64,000 bases of DNA from Microdochium bolleyi (Eukaryota > Ascomycota > Sordariomycetes > Xylariales > Microdochiaceae): positions 558,001 to 622,000 of the forward strand of contig KQ964248.1 of NCBI GenBank assembly GCA_001566295.1. The letters run 5' to 3'. Below are positions 57,769 to 64,000 of this stretch, piece by piece (within the stretch, counting starts at the first letter, position 1; each line of letters opens with the position of its first letter). The position numbers and the translations under genes were made by a program. The notes under the pieces were generated by a model. That model made no database searches, was not told the origin of the DNA, and worked only from the letters and a program-made list of their open reading frames with translations.

Positions 57769-59550
57769 TCACGCATCGACGTGTATATCATCCTCCGCTT
57801 CCCTCAAAGCTGCCTCGCCTTCAGGATGGTGGATATCCCGCCACTCCTCCTCGGAAACGTGGAGCCACTGCGAGATCACAGTCGCCACAGCCCAAACTTC
57901 GCCCGAGATCATGAGGCGCAGCAGCTCCAACCCCGCGATGTTGACAAAGCCCCGTGCCGAGACTGTGCTTATCCATGACCCGTTGTGCATGTGGCCGGTT
58001 GGTATTCCGCGCTTCACCGCAAAGGCGTGAGCAACACTTCTCAACGCCAAGGCGTCCATGGGCGTGCACAGCAGGTATGCAGCAAAATTGCTCAGAATGT
58101 CGGCGGCCAGGATAGAGGGTAGACGCGTTAGGGCGTTGACGAGATACGCCGGCGGCGGCTGTCCATGCGGTGTCCGCATATCGCCCGCGAAGCTCGGACG
58201 CAGTTCTGCGGACCATACTCCGGCAGGCGGTTCTGCTGAGTCGCTCGTGTCGACGTCAAAGCTAATCAGGGTCGGGTTCATCATCTCTGCGTCCTCCTCG
58301 TCCGACCCATAATCCTCCATGCCGCCTCGACTCGAGAAGGTGCTTTGACGCCTGATGGCCTGGACCGGCACCACGTCTTCGGCTGTCTGTCCATCTAGCG
58401 CCATTAGGGTTGGTATATCTGTGCCTGGGGTAGGCCCCTGGCGGATCTCTCGGTCGCCAGCACCCAATGTAGGGGACTCTGGTACGGACTGCCAATCCGT
58501 GCTCATGGCGTTTGTAGCCACCAGATTGCGATGTGCCGAGAAATCAGGCTGGGTTGGACGCGGCAGTGTCCGCAAGATTGGAGGCCATAGTTGGATGTGC
58601 AAGAAGTTCCACACACGGCCGCAAAGGTAGAAGGCTGCGTACGGCGCCAAGTTGACAGCTAGTTTGCCTAGCCATGTGGACAGGGTCGCAACGCCAAAGC
58701 TCTCTAATGGTGGAGGAGCTGCAAAGGGCGACGATTCACTGAAGGGGATGAAGAATCTGACTCCAGGGAGCCACTGTGAGGCGGGTATCAAGTCTAAACG
58801 CTGCATCGTAAGAAACACATGGAGATGGAATCGCAAGTACGCCATTACGCCACGCAGACTGCAGATCGATATTAGCAGTCCGATGAACACAACCGGGAAG
58901 GGTGTCTACTGACCTGCGGCTCTCGTTGATGGCAGGGAGTGTCAATGAGCACCACCGAAGCACTTGCATAGTGATGAATGAAGGAACGCCGGCCAAGTAT
59001 AGCTGAAGGCGAGAGTGCGACTCTCGTTCTGCGCGATAGAGGTAATGGAAGGGGATGTGCGCGTATCGCCTGTACAGCTGGACGTATCGGTCAGTACAGC
59101 GATCGTCAATATGGTTCTCGATTCCGGCTTCTCACCAGAATGCGCTGTCGGACACCGTGCACACCCCAGATGCCCAAGATACCGAGAGACCTGCCTAGGT
59201 TGAGCAGAGTCTTACCCGTCTCGGTTTCATACAGCTGGTGGTCGCGTGCCATGGCTATCTGCGCTTGCGTCGCGCTATCGTTCTCAGGCTCAGCAACGCC
59301 GATGACGAGCATGACCTCGTTGTGAGCCCGTATCACATCCTTGATAATCTGTTTTGTTTGGGGGTTGACGATGCGGCCTCTGTCGTCATATTGCTTCTCG
59401 GGCTCGCCGTGCTCGGGCTGCCCAGCCCCTTCCACCACATCATCGTATGGGGAGCGGCCCTGATACCGAGTCAGCACGCTATCAGGTGAGTATGTGAGTA
59501 AATTAGGCACTTACCAATGCCTGAGAGGTCAGTGGCCCGAGTCTGCCCAT
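57769..59550 (-). CDS. Conserved-looking multi-pass membrane protein of unknown function
   Basis: Exons 59515-59550, 59136-59459, 58914-59077 and 57769-58858 encode 537 residues; all introns are GT-AG and phases agree. I do not recognise the family. The N-terminal third is hydrophilic (MGRLGPLTSQALGRSPYDD, then PQTKQIIKDVIRAHNEVMLVIGVAEPE). Hydrophobic stretches follow at about LLNLGRSLGILGIWGVHG, YLAGVPSFITMQVLRWCSL, WLGKLAVNLAPYAAFYLCG and ILAADILSNFAAYLL. An acidic, Asp/Glu/Ser-rich loop (EDYGSDEEDAEMMNP) precedes the last hydrophobic part. The C-terminus is acidic (EAEDDIHVDA). Several segments are amphipathic, so the number of true membrane spans is uncertain. A membrane-associated role, possibly in an organelle, is an inference only. 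The gene is divergent from UTP13 across 544 bp. Confidence 0.78.
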
Positions 59551-60094
59551 TGCGCGTGAGGTGATCAAGCGTGCTCCTAGTCTTGGGCTCGATTAACCAT
59601 CGTGGAACCACTGGGAGCCTCCAAATTGGAAGCTGCGACTCAAGAAAGGAAGCAGTGTCGCAGCGCTCGTGAGAGTAGCCAAGTGCTCTATGCGCCGAGC
59701 GATACTCGGGTTCGATATCGACACAACAATGTCAGATGCAAGTAACAACAGATTTCTTCACTTGATGACTTGTGAGGTTCGAAGTCGAGCATAACTGTAC
59801 ATCTTGAGGCATACGATGATCGCCCGAGCGCGTGAGCTGGGCTTGGCTACGGGCACGCCACCGAAGCACTTGAGGTGGGTCTCGAGCTCGCTGGAGCATG
59901 CAAGGGCAGTTGCATGTCGCCCAGGCCGCCAAGTATCGATAAGCGGAGTGACATCCTTATCAGTTATCGGCAGACAAAAATTCCTGGGCTCCCGCAAGCT
60001 GAGCAGCGCATCAAGGACAACCCACCGCGACCCGAGCTGATTCGCAAAGTCCGTGTCCTGGGGTCTTCAAGACGACCTGCTCGCTCACGGCAAA
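59551..60094. promoter_or_regulatory. Bidirectional promoter region upstream of UTP13
   Basis: This 544-bp gap lies between divergent start codons and holds both promoters and leaders. A small minus-strand frame (59758-59997, 79 codons, with a few Cys) is not supported as a gene. No clear TATA box. Confidence 0.5.
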
Positions 60095-62871
60095 ATGGCC
60101 AACAAATCACCATACAAGACGACGTTCGAGGTCTCCGAGGTCATCAGTCCCATCTTCACTGGAGGTGCAATCTCTTTCGAGAGCGGTGCCAGGATACTTG
60201 CGACAACCCTTGGCGAAGATGCAGTCCTCACGGATCTGAAGTCGGGCAAGCACCTGACCAAGGTCGAGGGCGATGGCGAGCTAATCTCGACTTTGACTTG
60301 TGAGTACAACCCCTGCGACACAACTTCGCAAATATGACCTCGACTAAGACCAGTTTGCGACACGCAGTGACCCCATCTGGCTCTCACTTGATCATCTGCT
60401 CCCGCTCGCTATCGATGAGGATTTACGCCCTGCAGAAGAACACATCTACCGACGCAATCGAGCCTCGACTCCTACGAACTGTCAAACCGCACTCGACGCC
60501 TGTTGTAGTCCTTGCGGTTGATCGCACCAGCACACTTCTCGCAACTGGAGGCACCGATGGATCGATCAAGGTCTGGGACATCGCTGGTGGCTATGTGACA
60601 CATACATTCCGGGGCCCAAGTGTGCTCGTCTCGGCTTTACACTTCTTTGAGGTCGCCGCAGGCTCTCAGAAAGCTGAGTCGCAAGCCGTTGACAAGCACA
60701 AGAGGAGGAAATCCAAGGGCGATCGCAACGATGACGATGGGGATGAGCAGTCAGCAGCTCCGAACTTCAGACTGGCCTCCGGCAGTCAAGATGGAAAAGT
60801 CCGAGTTTGGGATTTGCACAAGCGGAGCGTCGTCGCCAACCTCGATTCGCACGTGTCGGACGTCCAGGGAATTGAGTTCTCGCCCAAGCAGAACACACTC
60901 GTTACAGCCGGCAGAGATAAGACTATAAGGTGGTGGGACGCCAAATCTTGGAAGCCCAGGCGGGTCACACCGTGCATGGAGCTCGTGGAAACCGTGGGAT
61001 TTCTCGAGGACGGCCGTCTGACGTACTCTGCTGGTTCCAATGGTTGCTTCCGGTTGTGGGACACAGACACTGGGCGGGAGGTCACCAAGGATCAAGCGCC
61101 GAAAGCTGAGACGGAAACATTCGTTGGCGGCGCCCACGCGCCGGGCTCTTCAGTGGTCATCTGTGTGCAGGTCGACCACACATTAGCCTTCTTCCAGGCA
61201 CCAGACGACGCTCTCACAAAAGCAACAGTAGACGCACCACCACCGTTCCGCCGAATTACTGGCACACATGACGATATCATCGACCTCTGCTATTTGCTGC
61301 CAGATCAGACAGCCATGGCTCTCGCAACTAATTCCGAAGACATCCGCATCGTGTCTGTAACGGAGTCTAGTGGTGCTGGAGCAGGTTCCTTTGGCCAGGA
61401 CATTGGTGTGCTGAAGGGTCACGATGACATTATCATTGCCCTGGACGTCGATTGGTCCGGGCATTGGGTCGCCACTGGCGCCAAAGATAACACAGCTCGA
61501 CTTTGGCGCGTGGACCCAGCCAACAACTCCTACATCTGCTGGGCAACATTCAAGGGGCATGCAGAGTCTGTTAGCGCTGTGTCGCTGCCGCACACTCGGC
61601 CTGTTGAGGGGTCTAAAGCTTTCGCGAGCCCGCTGGACCACCCCCCGCAATACTTGATCACAGGCTCTTCCGACCAGACGATCAAGAGGTGGGATGTACC
61701 ACGGGAGGTACAACAAGGATCCAAGAAAGGCAGCTCTCGCGCACTGTACACACGAAAGGCCCACGATAAGGATATCAACGCCATCGATGCCAGCCAGGGA
61801 GCTCAACTGTTCGCCTCGGCTTCACAGGACAAGACTGTCAAGATATGGTCCGTCGAGGAGGGCGAGGTGCAAGGCATCCTTCGCGGCCACCGGAGAGGTG
61901 TGTGGTCTGTCAGCTTCGCCCCGCCCAACACGCCCATCATTCAGGGCGAGCAGGGACCCGTTGCTGGCAAGGGTGCAATCATTACCGGAAGTGGTGACAA
62001 GACCGTCAAGCTCTGGAATCTGAATGACTATACCTGCTTGAGGACTTTCGAAGGACACTCGCACAGTGTCCTTAAGGTATCATGGCTAGGAATTCCCCCC
62101 CAAGAAGAGCTCAGCAAGAAGCCGATCCTGTTCGCCAGTGCAGCCGGAGATGGGCTCGTCAAGATCTGGAACCTCAATCTCGGCGAGACCGAGTGCACGC
62201 TCGACAACCACGAGGACCGCGTCTGGGCATTGGCAGTGCACCCCAAGACCAACATGGTTGTGTCCGGGAGTGCAGATTCTACTGTAACGTTCTGGAAAGA
62301 CACGTCGAAGGAGACACAGGCTGCATCGACCGAGGCCGCTTTACAGCTGGTGGAGAAGGAACAGGAGCTGCAAAACCACATCCATGCGGGTTCCTACCGT
62401 GAGGCTATCACTCTGGCGCTCCAACTCAACCATCCTGGCCGGCTTCTCGCCCTTTTCACCACTGTGGTCAACACAAAGACACCAGACGCTGGCAGTCTCA
62501 CTGGCTTGGCTGCGGTCGATCAGGTTCTAGCAAGCTTGTCCGATGAGCAGATTTTCTTACTCCTACTGAGACTTCGCGACTGGAATACGAATGCGAGAAC
62601 CGCGCCCATCGCACAACGCATCCTGTGGGCGCTTGTCAGGAGTTATCCTGCTTCCAAGTTCTCGGCATTGTCAGTCAAGGGAGCAAAGGGCCAGAAGAGC
62701 CTCAAGGAGGTGCTGAACGCGCTCAAGGTGTATACCGAGAGGCACTACAAGCGGATAGAGGAGCTGGTGGACGAGAGTTTCCTGGTGGAATATACCCTGA
62801 AAGAGATGGACAGCCTCGCACCGAGCGTTGGCTTGATAGACGGGGTGGACGGCGATGTTGCAATGACATAA
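60095..62871 (+). CDS. UTP13: U3 snoRNP / small-subunit processome WD40 protein Utp13
   Basis: Exons 60095-60299 and 60368-62871 encode 902 residues. Utp13 is a tandem beta-propeller subunit of the UTP-B complex and acts in the nucleolus in early cleavage of the 18S rRNA precursor. About 12 WD40 repeats are visible, with typical cores such as LLATGGTDGSIKVWD, LASGSQDGKVRVWD, LVTAGRDKTIRWWD, LFASASQDKTVKIWS, IITGSGDKTVKLWN and VVSGSADSTVTFWK. They are followed by the Utp13 C-terminal helical domain (about residues 740-880: EQELQNHIHAGSYREAITLA, LLLLRLRDWNTNAR, LKVYTERHYKRIEELVDESF). A Lys/Asp-rich insert (HKRRKSKGDRNDDDGDE) interrupts an early repeat. The intron uses GTGAGT and the CACGCAG acceptor at 60367; the closer CAG at 60353 would break the frame. 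Confidence 0.94.
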
Positions 62872-63223
62872 GCAGTGATTGTGTTATAGCGTGCAAAATC
62901 AAGGCAAAACTGTATATAGTGAATTGCACAGATACTCTCAACTATGCATGCTCAGCTGGTGGTCATTCGCGATGTACTCCATAGGCGTGACAAAGAGGCG
63001 TACAGTATGTATACCGTGTGCACTGTGGTCAACCTCGGATCATGACATCGACATCTCGAAAAATTGGTCCGTGATCACGAACCAGCCGAGAGCGTGGTCA
63101 GCCCTGGTACACCAGCACCAGTGCAAACGCTATTACTTTTTCACACTTCAATTAAACATAACAAGGTACCATAAGATGATTTACCAAATCTAATATATCA
63201 AGTGCACGCAGAGGGCTGTGGTG
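62872..63223. other. Short intergenic region between UTP13 and the COQ8-like gene
   Basis: This 352-bp AT-rich spacer between two plus-strand genes must hold the UTP13 3' end and the promoter of the next gene. No supported frame; AT-rich boxes such as TTAATTAAA-like sequence at 63140-63160 are unremarkable. Confidence 0.6.
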
Positions 63224-64000
63224 ATGCGCTTCGCCGATATCCTCATCGACCTGGCCTCGGTGGCCCAGGCCTCCCGGGGTGTCGCCGCCCGCCACTGGGA
63301 GCTCCGGGCGCGCCAGATCGACCAGTACAGCCGGACCTCGAGCATCGTGAGGTCCCTCAGGAACCAGCAGCAGGCAGCATATCGCGAAGATGGCCGCGAG
63401 ACGGCTTCGATGGCTGGCAACAGCAACACTGCAGCCCCCGGATCTTCAGCACCATCGGCAGAAGCTACAGTACAGCCTGCGGTAGCAGCAGAGGATGCAT
63501 CAGTCAAGGTCGGCGTGTCCGAGTCTTCCTCGACACGTGAAGACCTGCTGCAACGGAAGCAGCAGCAGCATCAAGTCCAGGCAGCTCCAAGCCAGACGCA
63601 GCATTCTAATGGAGCGGCGGCCACCCTTCCGAGCTATATGCGTCACATTTCGGCGGAGCAGCAAAAGGCATACGAAAGCCTGTTCCGCAGCGGCAGCATC
63701 GCCAGTCACGGTAGTCCCATGGCAGCACCGATCCAGTCGGACCGGTCTCTCATCATGGAGCAGATCAAGAAGGCTGCTACGGAGAAGTCCAGTGTTGCTA
63801 GCAGCTGTGATGCTGAGGTCCATCCATCGACAGGCGATCCGGTGCAGCCACTGAAGGAGATCAAGTGGCAGCAGCCCATTACCGAAGCCAAGGCGCCTGA
63901 TAGCGATGCACCTGAAGACGTCAATCTGGAACTGTTCCATACTAAGAGAGGGTCCCAGCTTCTTGGAAGTCAGGGGGACTCTGATCTTCCGAGACGACCG
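63224..64000 (+). CDS. COQ8: Coq8/ABC1-like atypical kinase, N-terminal part, 3' end outside the window
   Basis: The frame is open from the ATG at 63224 to the right edge, 259 residues with no stop or intron. The N-terminus MRFADILIDLASVAQASRGV, then AARHWELRARQIDQYSRTSS, resembles the amphipathic start of fungal Coq8/ABC1 proteins as I remember them. It is followed by a long Gln/Ser/Ala-rich low-complexity linker containing KQQQHQ. The segment near the edge (DVNLELFHTKRGSQLLGSQG) matches the region just before the conserved ADCK kinase-like core. Coq8 is a mitochondrial inner-membrane atypical kinase/ATPase needed for coenzyme Q assembly. The diagnostic KxGQ motif and kinase core would lie beyond 64000, so the assignment rests on weakly conserved N-terminal features only. 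An alternative is an unrelated low-complexity protein. Confidence 0.55.
   Translation, partial: MRFADILIDLASVAQASRGVAARHWELRARQIDQYSRTSSIVRSLRNQQQAAYREDGRETASMAGNSNTAAPGSSAPSAEATVQPAVAAEDASVKVGVSESSSTREDLLQRKQQQHQVQAAPSQTQHSNGAAATLPSYMRHISAEQQKAYESLFRSGSIASHGSPMAAPIQSDRSLIMEQIKKAATEKSSVASSCDAEVHPSTGDPVQPLKEIKWQQPITEAKAPDSDAPEDVNLELFHTKRGSQLLGSQGDSDLPRRP

Noticed and set aside
59758..59997. 79-codon minus-strand frame with several Cys, considered as a small CHCH-type protein
   Set aside because: The cysteines do not form a twin CX9C pattern and the frame lies in the shared promoter of two divergent genes.
1..64000. CRISPR arrays, insertion sequences, retroelement ends and biosynthetic gene clusters
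   Set aside because: None seen: no regular spacer-repeat pattern, no transposase or reverse-transcriptase motifs, and no PKS, NRPS or terpene synthase signatures. The window is an ordinary fungal chromosome arm.

Overview
The window is nuclear DNA from a filamentous ascomycete, most likely a Sordariomycete. Genes have short GT-AG introns with CTGAC/CTAAC-like branch sites, coding exons favour C at third codon positions, and intergenic spacers are long (0.5-5.4 kb). The gene set fits Pezizomycotina: Zn2Cys6 regulators, a Kar9 protein with a GAR domain, formate dehydrogenase and a MARVEL-domain protein. I see no operons, phage, CRISPR array, insertion sequence, rRNA or convincing tRNA. Exon boundaries were set by hand from splice motifs and by requiring an unbroken, family-consistent reading frame.

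Layout. 1-2685 (-): a Cys-rich conserved protein running off the left edge. 5560-9309 (-): GMP synthase in 22 exons. 10001-10489 (-): Pga2-like ER protein, divergent from 11124-11577 (+): CENP-S/Mhf1. 13403-14242 (+): MARVEL-domain membrane protein. 15150 to about 17074 (-): single-pass membrane protein with an unresolved 5' end. 20249-20981 (-): Loc1, divergent from 21851-22687 (+): imidazoleglycerol-phosphate dehydratase. 25761-28746 (+): Zn2Cys6 regulator. 29684-32525 (+): Yta12-type m-AAA protease. 34159-36265 (+): boron/bicarbonate transporter. 37600-37889 (-): small metallothionein. 38663-40133 (-): formate dehydrogenase. 41447-42324 (-): secreted PEBP-like protein, probably GPI-anchored. 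44112-47156 (-): Kar9. 49137-52404 (-): CTF1-beta-like Zn2Cys6 regulator. 57769-59550 (-): unrecognised membrane protein, divergent from 60095-62871 (+): Utp13. 63224-64000 (+): N-terminus of a Coq8-like protein running off the right edge.

The genes do not form one pathway. They are mostly housekeeping functions: purine and histidine synthesis, ribosome biogenesis (Loc1, Utp13), mitochondrial proteostasis and ubiquinone, kinetochore/DNA repair, spindle positioning, formate detoxification, and boron and metal handling. Two nutrient-type transcription factors sit among them. I found no evidence of a secondary-metabolite or defence cluster.

The most unusual signals are in the GMP synthase gene. 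It has 21 introns, 13- and 14-nt microexons, an intron that splits the catalytic cysteine codon, and a 469-nt first intron that is open in frame along its whole length with a protein-like translation. Next are a GC-AG intron inside the zinc finger of the CTF1-beta-like factor and a His-rich versus Thr-rich frame conflict in the single-pass membrane protein.
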